In this document: positions 42,691 through 51,414 of the stretch, piece by piece
Layout of the letters: each line of letters opens with the position of its first letter
Position numbering within the stretch: position 1 is the stretch's first letter
The notes under the pieces: model-generated
Told to the model about the DNA's origin: nothing
Seen by the model: only the letters and a program-made list of their open reading frames with translations
The model's database searches: none
DNA from: Streptomyces resistomycificus
GTDB lineage: Bacteria; Actinomycetota; Actinomycetes; Streptomycetales; Streptomycetaceae
Direction of reading: 5' to 3'
Assembly: GCF_001514265.1 (NCBI RefSeq)
Contig: NZ_KQ948997.1
Location: 62,001-126,000 of the forward strand
DNA: 64,000 nt
Program-made: the position numbers and the translations under genes

Positions 42691-45600
42691 GTGTCAAAGC
42701 CGCCGTTCACGCACCTGCACGTCCACACCCAGTACTCGCTGCTGGACGGTGCCGCGCGGCTCAAGGACATGTTCGACGCGTGCAACGAGATGGGCATGAC
42801 CCACATCGCGATGTCCGACCACGGCAACCTGCACGGGGCGTACGACTTCTTCCACACGGCGAAGAAGGCCGGGGTCACCCCGATCATCGGCATCGAGGCG
42901 TACGTCGCGCCCGAGTCCCGGCGCAACAAGCGCAAGATCCAGTGGGGCCAGCCGCACCAGAAGCGGGACGACGTGTCCGGTTCGGGTGGTTACACCCACA
43001 AGACGATCTGGGCGGCCAACTCCACCGGACTGCACAACCTCTTCAAGCTCTCCTCCGACGCGTACGCGGAGGGCTGGCTGCAGAAGTGGCCCCGGATGGA
43101 CAAGGAGACCATCTCCCAGTGGTCCGAGGGGCTCATCGCCTCCACCGGCTGCCCCTCGGGCGAACTCCAGACCCGGCTGCGCCTCGGCCAGTTCGACGAG
43201 GCCCTGAAGTCGGCCGCCGAGTACCAGGACATCTTCGGCAAGGATCGCTACTTCCTGGAGCTGATGGACCACGGCATCGACATCGAGCACCGGGTCCGTG
43301 ACGGCCTCCTGGAGATCGGCAGGAAGCTCGGCATCCCGCCGCTGGTGACGAACGACTCGCACTACACGTACGCGCACGAGGCGACCGCGCACGACGCCCT
43401 GCTGTGCATCCAGACGGGCAAGAACCTCTCCGACCCGGACCGCTTCCGCTTCGACGGCACCGGCTACTACCTGAAGTCCACGGAGGAGATGTACGCCATC
43501 GACTCCTCGGACGCCTGGCAGGAGGGCTGCGCCAACACCCTCCTGGTCGCCGAGCAGATCGACACCACCGGCATGTTCGAGGCGAAGAACCTCATGCCGA
43601 AGTTCGACATCCCCGAGGGCTTCACCGAGATCACCTGGTTCAAGGAGGAGGTCCGCCGCGGCATGGAGCGCCGCTTCCCGGGCGGCGTCCCCGAGGACCG
43701 CCAGAAGCAGGTCGAGTACGAGATGGACGTCATCATCCAGATGGGGTTCCCGGGCTACTTCCTCGTGGTCGCCGACTTCATCATGTGGGCCAAGAACCAG
43801 GGCATCGCGGTCGGTCCGGGCCGTGGTTCCGCGGCCGGCTCGATCGTCGCGTACGCCATGGGCATCACCGACCTCGACCCGATCCCGCACGGCCTGATCT
43901 TCGAGCGGTTCCTCAACCCCGAGCGTGTCTCCATGCCCGACGTCGACATCGACTTCGACGAGCGCAGGCGCGTCGAGGTGATCAGGTACGTGACGGAGAA
44001 GTACGGCGCCGACAAGGTCGCCATGATCGGCACGTACGGCAAGATCAAGGCGAAGAACGCCATCAAGGACTCCGCGCGCGTGCTGGGCTATCCGTACGCG
44101 ATGGGCGACCGCCTCACCAAGGCGATGCCCGCCGACGTCCTGGGCAAGGGCATCGACCTCAACGGCATCACCGACCCCTCGCACCCGCGCTACAGCGAGG
44201 CCGGCGAGATCCGCGCGATGTACGAGAACGAGCCGGACGTGAAGAAGGTCATCGACACCGCCAAGGGCGTCGAGGGCCTGGTCCGGCAGATGGGTGTGCA
44301 CGCCGCCGGCGTGATCATGTCCAGCGAGCCCATCGTCGACCACGCCCCGATCTGGGTGCGCCACACGGACGGCGTGACCATCACGCAGTGGGACTACCCG
44401 CAGTGCGAGTCGCTCGGCCTGCTGAAGATGGACTTCCTCGGCCTGCGCAACCTGACGATCATGGACGACGCCGTCAAGATGGTGAGGTCCAACAAGGGCA
44501 TCGACCTACAGCTGCTCTCGTTGCCCCTCGACGATCCGACGACCTTCGAACTGCTCCAGCGCGGTGAGACGCTCGGCGTCTTCCAGTTCGACGGCGGCCC
44601 CATGCGCTCCCTGCTGCGCCTGATGAAGCCCGACAACTTCGAGGACATCTCCGCCGTCTCCGCGCTCTACCGTCCCGGCCCGATGGGCATGGACTCGCAC
44701 ACCAACTACGCGCTCCGCAAGAACAAGCTCCAGGAGATCACCCCGATCCACAAGGAGCTGGAGGAGCCCCTCGAAGAGGTCCTGGCGGTCACCTACGGCC
44801 TGATCGTCTACCAGGAGCAGGTGCAGAAGGCCGCCCAGATCATCGCGGGCTACTCGCTCGGCGAGGCCGACATCCTGCGCCGCGTGATGGGCAAGAAGAA
44901 GCCCGACGAGCTGGCCAAGAACTTCGTCCTCTTCCAGAAGGGCGCCCGGGACAAGGGCTACAGCGACGAGGCCATCCAGGCCCTGTGGGACGTGCTGGTC
45001 CCCTTCGCCGGCTACGCCTTCAACAAGGCGCACTCCGCCGCGTACGGCCTGGTCTCGTACTGGACGGCGTACCTGAAGGCGAACTACCCCGCCGAGTACA
45101 TGGCCGCGCTGCTCACCTCCGTCAAGGACGACAAGGACAAGTCGGCCGTCTATCTCAACGAGTGCCGGCGCATGGGCATCAAGGTGCTCCCGCCGAACGT
45201 CAACGAGTCGGTGCACAACTTCGCCGCGCAGGGCGACGACGTGATCCTCTTCGGCCTCGAGGCCGTGCGCAACGTCGGTACCAACGTGGTCGAGTCGATC
45301 ATCAAGAGCCGCAAGGCCAAGGGCAAGTACGCCTCCTTCCCCGACTACCTCGACAAGGTCGAGGCGGTCGCCTGCAACAAGCGCACCACCGAGTCGCTGA
45401 TCAAGGCGGGTGCGTTCGACACCCTCGGGCACACCCGCAAGGGCCTCACCGCGCACTTCGAGCCGATGATCGACAACGTGGTGGCGGTCAAGCGCAAGGA
45501 GGCGGAGGGGCAGTTCGACCTCTTCGGCGGCATGGGCGAGGAGGACACCAGCGAGCCCGGCTTCGGGCTCGACGTGGAGTTCACCACCGAGGAGTGGGAC

Positions 45601-46230
45601 AAGACCTACCTGCTCGCCCAGGAGCGGGAGATGCTCGGTCTCTACGTCTCCGACCACCCGCTCTTCGGCCTGGAGCACGTGCTGTCGGACAAGGCCGACG
45701 CGGGCATCGCCCAGCTCACCGGGGGCGAGCACTCCGACGGCGCGGTCGTCACCATCGGCGGCATCATCTCCGGCCTCCAGCGCAAGATGACCAAGCAGGG
45801 CAACGCCTGGGCCATCGCCACGGTCGAGGACCTGGCCGGCTCCATCGAGTGCATGTTCTTCCCGGCGACCTACCAGCTCGTGTCGACCCAACTCGTCGAG
45901 GACGCCGTGGTGTTCGTCAAGGGGCGCCTGGACAAGCGCGAGGACGTGCCGCGTCTGGTCGCGATGGAGCTCCAGGTGCCGGACCTGTCGAACGCGGGCA
46001 CCAACGCGCCCGTGATCCTCACCATCCCGGCCACCCGCGTCACCCCGCCGATGGTGAGCCGCCTCGGCGAGATCCTCACCCACCACAAGGGCGAGAGCGA
46101 GGTCCGGATCAAGCTCCAGGGCCCGCGCAAGACGACCGTGCTGCGCCTCGACCGGCACCGGGTGAAGCCGGACCCGGCGCTCTTCGGCGACCTCAAGGTG
46201 CTGCTGGGGCCGTCCTGCCTGGCCGGCTGA
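42691..46230 (+). CDS. dnaE: DNA polymerase III alpha subunit
   Basis: The 1179-aa replicative polymerase catalytic subunit. An N-terminal PHP domain opens FTHLHVHTQYSLLDGAARL. The catalytic palm has the acidic PDVDIDFDERRR near residue 415 and GPGRGSAAGS near residue 375. The helix-hairpin-helix region is about residues 850-930, and an OB fold (VTIGGIISGLQRKMTKQGNAWA) lies near residue 1030. The start GTG at 42691 follows GGAGG by 8 bases; the in-frame TTG at 42676 overlaps that ribosome site and is rejected. The length fits DnaE1. It stands alone, followed by a shared terminator. Confidence 0.98.
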   Translation: MSKPPFTHLHVHTQYSLLDGAARLKDMFDACNEMGMTHIAMSDHGNLHGAYDFFHTAKKAGVTPIIGIEAYVAPESRRNKRKIQWGQPHQKRDDVSGSGGYTHKTIWAANSTGLHNLFKLSSDAYAEGWLQKWPRMDKETISQWSEGLIASTGCPSGELQTRLRLGQFDEALKSAAEYQDIFGKDRYFLELMDHGIDIEHRVRDGLLEIGRKLGIPPLVTNDSHYTYAHEATAHDALLCIQTGKNLSDPDRFRFDGTGYYLKSTEEMYAIDSSDAWQEGCANTLLVAEQIDTTGMFEAKNLMPKFDIPEGFTEITWFKEEVRRGMERRFPGGVPEDRQKQVEYEMDVIIQMGFPGYFLVVADFIMWAKNQGIAVGPGRGSAAGSIVAYAMGITDLDPIPHGLIFERFLNPERVSMPDVDIDFDERRRVEVIRYVTEKYGADKVAMIGTYGKIKAKNAIKDSARVLGYPYAMGDRLTKAMPADVLGKGIDLNGITDPSHPRYSEAGEIRAMYENEPDVKKVIDTAKGVEGLVRQMGVHAAGVIMSSEPIVDHAPIWVRHTDGVTITQWDYPQCESLGLLKMDFLGLRNLTIMDDAVKMVRSNKGIDLQLLSLPLDDPTTFELLQRGETLGVFQFDGGPMRSLLRLMKPDNFEDISAVSALYRPGPMGMDSHTNYALRKNKLQEITPIHKELEEPLEEVLAVTYGLIVYQEQVQKAAQIIAGYSLGEADILRRVMGKKKPDELAKNFVLFQKGARDKGYSDEAIQALWDVLVPFAGYAFNKAHSAAYGLVSYWTAYLKANYPAEYMAALLTSVKDDKDKSAVYLNECRRMGIKVLPPNVNESVHNFAAQGDDVILFGLEAVRNVGTNVVESIIKSRKAKGKYASFPDYLDKVEAVACNKRTTESLIKAGAFDTLGHTRKGLTAHFEPMIDNVVAVKRKEAEGQFDLFGGMGEEDTSEPGFGLDVEFTTEEWDKTYLLAQEREMLGLYVSDHPLFGLEHVLSDKADAGIAQLTGGEHSDGAVVTIGGIISGLQRKMTKQGNAWAIATVEDLAGSIECMFFPATYQLVSTQLVEDAVVFVKGRLDKREDVPRLVAMELQVPDLSNAGTNAPVILTIPATRVTPPMVSRLGEILTHHKGESEVRIKLQGPRKTTVLRLDRHRVKPDPALFGDLKVLLGPSCLAG

Positions 46231-46269
46231 CGCGGTGCCTGCCGCTGGCAGGGGCTACTGACAGGGCTA

Positions 46270-46308
46270 TGACAGCGGGCTGCCGGCAGCGCTGCTGACA
46301 GCGGGCTG
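46270..46308 (+). repeat. 13-base direct repeat downstream of dnaE
   Basis: TGACAGCGGGCTG occurs at 46270-46282 and 46296-46308; a shortened copy (TGACAGGGCT) precedes them. It lies just before the terminator hairpin and has no known role. Confidence 0.6.
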
Positions 46309-46318
46309 TTGACGTGTA

Positions 46319-46352
46319 CGAGGGGCGCATCCGTGACCGGACGCGCCCCTCG
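46319..46352. terminator. Shared terminator between dnaE and a 54-aa gene
   Basis: Arms CGAGGGGCGCATCC and GGACGCGCCCCTCG pair in 13 of 14 positions around a 6-base loop. It lies between convergent genes, 89 bases past dnaE and 38 bases past the stop of the leftward small gene. Confidence 0.8.
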
Positions 46353-46389
46353 GTGTGTGCCTGGGCTTCAACAGCCCGTTGTGAAGATG

Positions 46390-46554
46390 TCAGTTGTGAC
46401 CGAAGCGCTTCTGGCGCCCCTTGCGGGCCATGTCGCCGGGAGTCACCTGCGTGGCGTGCGGCTCGACCTGCGGCTCCATCGGCGACTGCCGGGCCGTCTG
46501 AGGGCCACGCTCGGACTGCGACTGCTTGCGTTCACGGTTCTTGTTCTTGGCCAT
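46390..46554 (-). CDS. Small basic protein, 54 aa
   Basis: A 54-residue protein with a strongly basic N-terminus (AKNKNRERKQSQSE) and a basic C-terminus (ARKGRQKRFGHN) with an acidic-poor, Gln/Pro-rich middle. The start ATG at 46554 has AGGAGG 8 bases upstream, and codon choice is G/C-rich at third positions, both supporting a real gene. It carries no signal peptide, membrane segment or Cys pair. It resembles small conserved Streptomyces proteins of unknown role, possibly nucleic-acid or ribosome associated (inference from charge). Confidence 0.75.
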   Translation of the reverse strand: MAKNKNRERKQSQSERGPQTARQSPMEPQVEPHATQVTPGDMARKGRQKRFGHN

Positions 46555-46776
46555 GGTGATGCCTCCTGTGGGGGTTCTAGGGGCCAGGGCCGGGATCAGA
46601 TTCACATAGGCTGACAACGAGCGCATTTCGGATAATTACCGTCTGTGACAGGGCTTGTCGGGGGGAGAACGCCGGAAACGCCACGCCGAAGATCGAGTTC
46701 GGGCCGTTAACCCCCGCGTGGTCGGGCAGACTCGAAGGAAGCCCGAAGCAAACCTCCCGGAAAGAGGGTGGATCGC

Positions 46777-47994
46777 GTGGACCGCTGCATCGTCCTGGTG
46801 GACGCCGGGTATCTGCTGGGGGCCGCCGCCAGTCTCCTTGCCGGGGAGCCCTCCCGCTCCCGCATCACCGTCGACCACGCCGCCCTCATCCAGGGTCTGC
46901 GTGAGCGCGCCGAGTCCGACACGGAACGGCCCCTGTTGCGCATCTACTGGTTCGACGGCGCGCCCGACCGGGTCCCGCAGCCAGAGCACCGCAGGCTGCG
47001 CGTGATGCCCCGGGTCACCGTCCGCCTCGGCGCCCTGACCCGCAGCGACGGACGCTGGGCCCAGAAGGGCGTGGACGCCGCGATGCACGCGGAGCTGACC
47101 GAGCTGGCCCGCAACCGGGCCTGTTCCGACATCGTCCTGGTCACCGGGGACGGGGACCTGCTGCCGGGCATGATGGCCGCCAAGGAGCACGGCGTCGCCG
47201 TGCACCTGTGGGCCGTCCAGGCCGCCGACGGGGACTACAACCAGTCCGAGGACCTGGTCGCCGAGGCGGACGAGCGGCGCGTGCTCGACCGTGCGTGGAT
47301 CACCAAGGCCGTACGCGCCAAGGAGTTCGGCGGCGTCTGCGCGCCCCAGCCCGTGCCCCGGCCCGAGATCGCCGCGATCCTCTCCGCGCCGCTGCCGGAG
47401 TCCGCGCCCTCGTCGGGGGCCGAGCGGCCCGCCGAGGAGGAGCACGCCCAGGCGGCCACCGGCTCGGACAACGGCACGCAGGAGCGGGTGCCCGCGCCCA
47501 AGGGCGTGCCCACACCGAAGGACCTGGCCGCCCTGCGCGCCCCCGGCATCCACCCCGCCCAGCCCGCACAGTCCGCGACCCTGCGCTGGTCCTCCGACAA
47601 GGGGTGGGTCGACCGGCCCGGCGGCGCGGCCGAGCCCCCCGAGGTCGCCTCGATGCCGACGCTGGCGCAGGTGACCACGGCGGAGCAGCGGTGGGCCGAC
47701 CGGGAGGAGGACATCACGACCGTCGGCGGCGACCCCTACGAGGTCGGACAGGTGTTCGCGCGCCGGTGGATGGAGCGCCTCGGTGACCAGGGCCACCTGC
47801 AGAAACTGTCCGGAATGTACCCCCGCATCCCGCACCGGATCGACGGTGAGCTGCTGAGGTACGCCGCCCGGTTCGGGCTGCTCGCCCACAAGGACGACCA
47901 GATCGACGAGCACGACCGGTACGCGATCCGGGCCGGGTTCTGGCGGGAGATCGACGTACGGACGGCCGCGGAGCACGCCCCCGCCGGCGACTGA
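46777..47994 (+). CDS. NYN-domain (PIN-like) protein, putative RNase
   Basis: A 405-aa protein whose first ~165 residues form a NYN/PIN-like domain. The expected acidic catalytic residues are visible: D9 (VLVDAGYLL), D100 (QKGVDAAM) and D125/D127 (VTGDGDLLPGM). NYN proteins are metal-dependent RNases. A Pro/Ala-rich linker (about 190-285) leads to a C-terminal helical domain (FARRWMERLGDQGHLQKLSG ... LLRYAARFGLL) that may bind RNA. The start GTG at 46777 was chosen because GAGGG lies about 8 bases upstream; GTG at 46768 is an alternative. It is a single-gene unit. Confidence 0.85.
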   Translation: MDRCIVLVDAGYLLGAAASLLAGEPSRSRITVDHAALIQGLRERAESDTERPLLRIYWFDGAPDRVPQPEHRRLRVMPRVTVRLGALTRSDGRWAQKGVDAAMHAELTELARNRACSDIVLVTGDGDLLPGMMAAKEHGVAVHLWAVQAADGDYNQSEDLVAEADERRVLDRAWITKAVRAKEFGGVCAPQPVPRPEIAAILSAPLPESAPSSGAERPAEEEHAQAATGSDNGTQERVPAPKGVPTPKDLAALRAPGIHPAQPAQSATLRWSSDKGWVDRPGGAAEPPEVASMPTLAQVTTAEQRWADREEDITTVGGDPYEVGQVFARRWMERLGDQGHLQKLSGMYPRIPHRIDGELLRYAARFGLLAHKDDQIDEHDRYAIRAGFWREIDVRTAAEHAPAGD

Positions 47995-48084
47995 GACGCC
48001 GGCTGGGATCTTTACCGCCGGTTTTGCCGTTATGGGCAGCCCCGGGAACCGGCGGGCCGCGCGGACCCCGTAGTCTCGTCCCTT

Positions 48085-49104
48085 GTGAGTACGCGCGCGG
48101 CACAGGCACTTCGGCACGGTGACGATGTCGTGTGCGCGGTGCGCGGACTGACCAAGACCTATCCGCCGGTACGGGGACGGCGCGGCGTTCCGGCGACGCC
48201 CGAGGTGAGGGCCACCGACGACGTACGGCTGGACATCCGGCGCGGGGAGATCTTCGGACTCCTCGGACCCAACGGTGCCGGGAAGACCACCCTCGTCCGC
48301 CAGCTGACCGGCCTGATGCGGCCCGACCACGGCAGCGTCGAGATCCTCGGGCACGACATCGTGCGCCACCCGGAGCGGGCCGCGCGCATCCTCGCCTACC
48401 TCGGCCAGGAGTCCACCGCCCTCGACGAGCTCACCGTGTCGCTCGCCGCCGAGACCACCGGACGGCTGCGCGGCCTGGAGGCCGCCGAGGCGCGGGCCGA
48501 GCGGGACGCCGTACTGGAGGAGCTGGGCCTCACGTCCCTCGCCGGGCGGGCGCTCAGGAAACTGTCCGGCGGCCAGCGCCGGCTCGCCTGCTTCGCCGCC
48601 GCCCTGGTGGGGGAGCGGCCGCTGCTGGTCCTCGACGAACCGACGTCCGGCATGGACCCCGTGGCACGCCGCGCGGTGTGGTCCGCGGTCGACCGGCGCC
48701 GGGCCGAACGCGGTACGACCGTCCTGCTGGTCACCCACAACGTCATCGAGGCCGAGACCGTCCTGGACCGGGTCGCCGTCCTGGACCGGGGGCGGGTGAT
48801 CGCCTGCGACACCCCGACCGGCCTCAAGGAGCAGGTCGCCGGCGAGGTGCGGGTCGACCTCGTGTGGCGCGAGGCGGCCCCGCTGCACGTCCCCGAGGTC
48901 GCCGCGCTGCAGGACCGGGCCGTGGAGTCCGGGCGCCGCTGGACGCTGAGGCTTGCCCCCGAGGAAGCCCGTACGGTGGTCGCCACCGTGACCGGCGGGG
49001 CCGCGTTCGCCGCGCTGGACGACTTCACGCTCACCACGCCGAGCCTGGAGGACGTGTACCTGGCGCTGGGCGGCGCCGCGCAACAGGGGCTGGTGAAGGC
49101 TTGA
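48085..49104 (+). CDS. ABC transporter ATP-binding protein
   Basis: A 339-aa ABC ATPase of the drug-exporter (DrrA-like) subgroup. Walker A is GPNGAGKTT near residue 65, the signature LSGGQRR near residue 160, Walker B LLVLDEPTSGMDP near residue 185, and the H-loop VTHN near residue 215. A ~100-residue C-terminal extension follows. The start is GTG at 48085. The permease gene starts 82 bases downstream, forming an exporter of two genes with an unknown substrate. Such pairs commonly export antibiotics, lipids or daunorubicin-like drugs. Confidence 0.92.
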   Translation: MSTRAAQALRHGDDVVCAVRGLTKTYPPVRGRRGVPATPEVRATDDVRLDIRRGEIFGLLGPNGAGKTTLVRQLTGLMRPDHGSVEILGHDIVRHPERAARILAYLGQESTALDELTVSLAAETTGRLRGLEAAEARAERDAVLEELGLTSLAGRALRKLSGGQRRLACFAAALVGERPLLVLDEPTSGMDPVARRAVWSAVDRRRAERGTTVLLVTHNVIEAETVLDRVAVLDRGRVIACDTPTGLKEQVAGEVRVDLVWREAAPLHVPEVAALQDRAVESGRRWTLRLAPEEARTVVATVTGGAAFAALDDFTLTTPSLEDVYLALGGAAQQGLVKA

Positions 49105-49186
49105 GCACCTTGAGTACACCGACCGTCGAATCCGTACGGAACGGGACGAGGGCCGCAGTGAAACCCAGAGAGGGGAGCCGCGCGAG

Positions 49187-50008
49187 GTGAGTGTCGTACC
49201 CGTCGAGGTTCTGCCGGGCAGCACCCTGGCCGTGGAGGGGACGGTCCGGGAGGCGGCCGAGCTCGGACCGCGCGCACGGCTGTGGCCGGCCCTCGTGGCC
49301 GTGTACCGGGCGCAGCTGTCCCGTGCGCGGGTGGCGCGGATCCCCCTGCTGTTCGTGGCGACCTTCCAGTCGGTCGGGATCATGATCCTGATGCGCGGGG
49401 TCGTGGACGGCGGGGCCGAGGCACAGGCGGTCGTCGCCGGCTCGTCCGTGCTCGTCGTCGCCTTCGTCGCGCTCAACCTGCTCGCCCAGTACTTCGGCCA
49501 GCTCCGCGCCAGCGGAGGGCTCGACCACTACGCGACGCTGCCGGTGCCCCCGGCGGCCGTGGTGCTGGGGGCGGCGGGCGCGTACGCGTCGTTCACCGTG
49601 CCCGGGACCGTGGTGACCGCCGTCTTCGGGTGTGTGCTGTTCGGGCTGCCGCTCACCCACCTGTGGGTGCTCCTCGCCGTCATCCCGCTCGCGGGGGCCG
49701 CGCTCGCCGGACTGGGGGCCGCACTCGGGCTGCTCGCGCCGCGCCCGGAACTGGCCACGCTGCTCGGGCAGCTCGGCATGTCCGCGGCGCTGCTGCTCGG
49801 CGTCCTGCCGGCGGAGCGGATGCCGGAGGTGGTGCGGCTGGCGCGGGACCTGCTGCCGTCGACGTACGGCGTCGAGGCCCTGGCGCGGACCTTCGGACCG
49901 GACCCCGACTGGGCACTCGTGCTCGGTGACCTCGCCGTGTGCGGCGGGGTCGGCGTGGTCTCGCTGGCCGTCGCCACCTGGGCCTACCGCCGGGCGGCCG
50001 TCCGATGA
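49187..50008 (+). CDS. ABC-2 type transporter permease
   Basis: A 273-aa membrane protein of the ABC-2 permease type. Six membrane segments are visible from about residue 55 (IPLLFVATFQSVGIMILM) to the C-terminus (VGVVSLAVATWAYRR). The conserved ABC-2 segment LPSTYGVEALARTFG is near residue 225. It pairs with the ATPase just upstream. The start is GTG at 49187. The downstream membrane protein starts 34 bases later and may be part of the same transcript. Confidence 0.88.
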   Translation: MSVVPVEVLPGSTLAVEGTVREAAELGPRARLWPALVAVYRAQLSRARVARIPLLFVATFQSVGIMILMRGVVDGGAEAQAVVAGSSVLVVAFVALNLLAQYFGQLRASGGLDHYATLPVPPAAVVLGAAGAYASFTVPGTVVTAVFGCVLFGLPLTHLWVLLAVIPLAGAALAGLGAALGLLAPRPELATLLGQLGMSAALLLGVLPAERMPEVVRLARDLLPSTYGVEALARTFGPDPDWALVLGDLAVCGGVGVVSLAVATWAYRRAAVR

Positions 50009-50042
50009 CGCGTCGCACAGGCGGGCCTGGCACGATGTCAGG

Positions 50043-50747
50043 GTGACCGCACCGTTGACTCCCCCTCCGCCCCCGCACGAACCGACCCCGCACGGCGCGT
50101 GGCAGGCCGCGCCCCCCGGGTACGGGACTCCCGCGCGGGATGCCGCGTACGGCGAGCACGGTTCGTACGGACAGGACGGTCCCGGGATGAAGACCGAAGT
50201 GCGGGAGGCCGCCGTCGTCACCGTGGCGGTGGCGCTCGGCGGGGTGCTGCTCGGGCTGCTGTGGTGGTGGCTGGCTCCGCATGTGCCGCTGATCGGCGGT
50301 CTGGACGAGCAGGGCAACTGGGTCGTCTACCTCCAGGACACCGAGGGCGAACAGGCCGTCGGCGTCGACGGAACGTTCACCCTGCTCGCGCTCGCTTTCG
50401 GCCTCCTGAGCGCCCTCGCCGTGTTCCTGGTTCGGCGGCGCGGTGGAGTGCCGCTGGTGGTGGCGCTGGCCGTCGGAGGGCTGCTCGGCTCGCTCCTCGC
50501 GTGGCGGCTCGGCGTCTGGCTCGGCCCCACCCAGGACGTCGTCGCGCACGCAAAAGACGTGGGCAAGGGGGTCGTGTTCTCGGCGCCGCTGAAGCTGGGG
50601 GCGAAGGGCGCGCTGCTGGCGTGGCCGATCGCCGCGCTGGTGGTGCACCTGGGGTTGACGGGGCTGTTCGGGCCCCGTGACCCGGATCCCTACGCCGACC
50701 AGCAGGGCCTGGCTCCGAAGGACGGGTACGGAGGCCCGCCGGCGTAG
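50043..50747 (+). CDS. Four-span membrane protein downstream of the ABC pair
   Basis: A 234-aa membrane protein I cannot assign confidently; DUF2567-like proteins of actinobacteria have this layout. A Pro-rich cytoplasmic segment of ~55 residues precedes TM1 (about 57-77), then an extracytoplasmic loop with GNWVVYLQDTEGEQAVGVDG, TM2 (about 115-135), TM3 (about 141-162) and TM4 near 200. The tail is again Pro/Gly-rich. The start is GTG at 50043, 34 bases after the ABC permease, so it may be part of that operon. No enzyme motifs were seen. Confidence 0.75.
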   Translation: MTAPLTPPPPPHEPTPHGAWQAAPPGYGTPARDAAYGEHGSYGQDGPGMKTEVREAAVVTVAVALGGVLLGLLWWWLAPHVPLIGGLDEQGNWVVYLQDTEGEQAVGVDGTFTLLALAFGLLSALAVFLVRRRGGVPLVVALAVGGLLGSLLAWRLGVWLGPTQDVVAHAKDVGKGVVFSAPLKLGAKGALLAWPIAALVVHLGLTGLFGPRDPDPYADQQGLAPKDGYGGPPA

Positions 50748-50760
50748 CGACCCGCTACGC

Positions 50761-50788
50761 GGGCCGCCTTCCGTGGTGGGAGCGGCCC
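50761..50788. terminator. Weak terminator hairpin
   Basis: A 7-bp stem GGGCCGC/GCGGCCC with a 14-base loop, 14 bases after the membrane protein stop and before the convergent ybaK-like gene. It is short for a Streptomyces terminator, but no other hairpin was seen in this gap. Confidence 0.4.
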
Positions 50789-50868
50789 TTCCTGACGCGC
50801 CACCTGCGCTTGCGTGTTCCCTTCGACATGTCCTCGTACTCAACCCACGAACCGACCCGCGTCGAGGG

Positions 50869-51369
50869 TCACGCACGCCCGACGGGCGCCACCACCGCTT
50901 CCGTGAGCTTGGCCAGGTCCTCGGGGGACAGCTCGACCTCCAGGCCCCGGCGGCCCGCGGAGACGCAGATCGTGGGGTGGGCGGCCGCCGACTCGTCCAG
51001 CACCGTGGGCAGCCTCTTCCGCTGGCCCAGGGGTGAGATGCCACCGCGGACGTAGCCCGTGGTGCGTTCGGCGAGCGCCGGGTCGGCCATGGTGGCGCGC
51101 TTGCCGCCGACCGCCGCCGCGAGGGCCTTGAGGTCCAGCTGGCCGGCCACCGGGACGACCGCCACGGTCAGCGCGCCGTCGACGTCCGCCACCAGCGTCT
51201 TGAAGACGCGTTCCGGCGGGACTCCCATCGCCTCGGCCGCCTCCTCGCCGTAGGAGGGGTGGCTCGGGTCGTGGTCGTAGGAGTGGACGGTGTACGCCAC
51301 TCCCGCCGCCGTCAGGGCGACCGTGGCGGGCGTGCCGCCCGACTGCTGCTTCTTCGACTTCTTCGCCAT
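50869..51369 (-). CDS. ybaK: Cys-tRNA(Pro)/Cys-tRNA(Cys) deacylase YbaK
   Basis: A 166-aa YbaK/ProX-type trans-editing factor that hydrolyses mischarged Cys-tRNA-Pro. The catalytic-site Lys lies in ERVFKTLVADVDG near residue 58, with VPVAGQLDLKALA and GGISPLGQRKRLPTVLDE as further family motifs. The length is typical of the stand-alone type. The start ATG at 51369 is close to the leftward LON-domain gene's stop (51415). It probably keeps tRNA-Pro free of cysteine. Confidence 0.92.
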   Translation of the reverse strand: MAKKSKKQQSGGTPATVALTAAGVAYTVHSYDHDPSHPSYGEEAAEAMGVPPERVFKTLVADVDGALTVAVVPVAGQLDLKALAAAVGGKRATMADPALAERTTGYVRGGISPLGQRKRLPTVLDESAAAHPTICVSAGRRGLEVELSPEDLAKLTEAVVAPVGRA

Positions 51370-51414
51370 CGCGGCCTGTTCCCGCCTGTTCCGCCAGTTT
51401 CCGGAGGTGGTGCG

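Noticed and set aside
43404..44567. 387-codon plus-strand frame inside dnaE
   Set aside because: Frame-shifted shadow of dnaE with Arg/His/Pro-rich sequence and no initiation signal.
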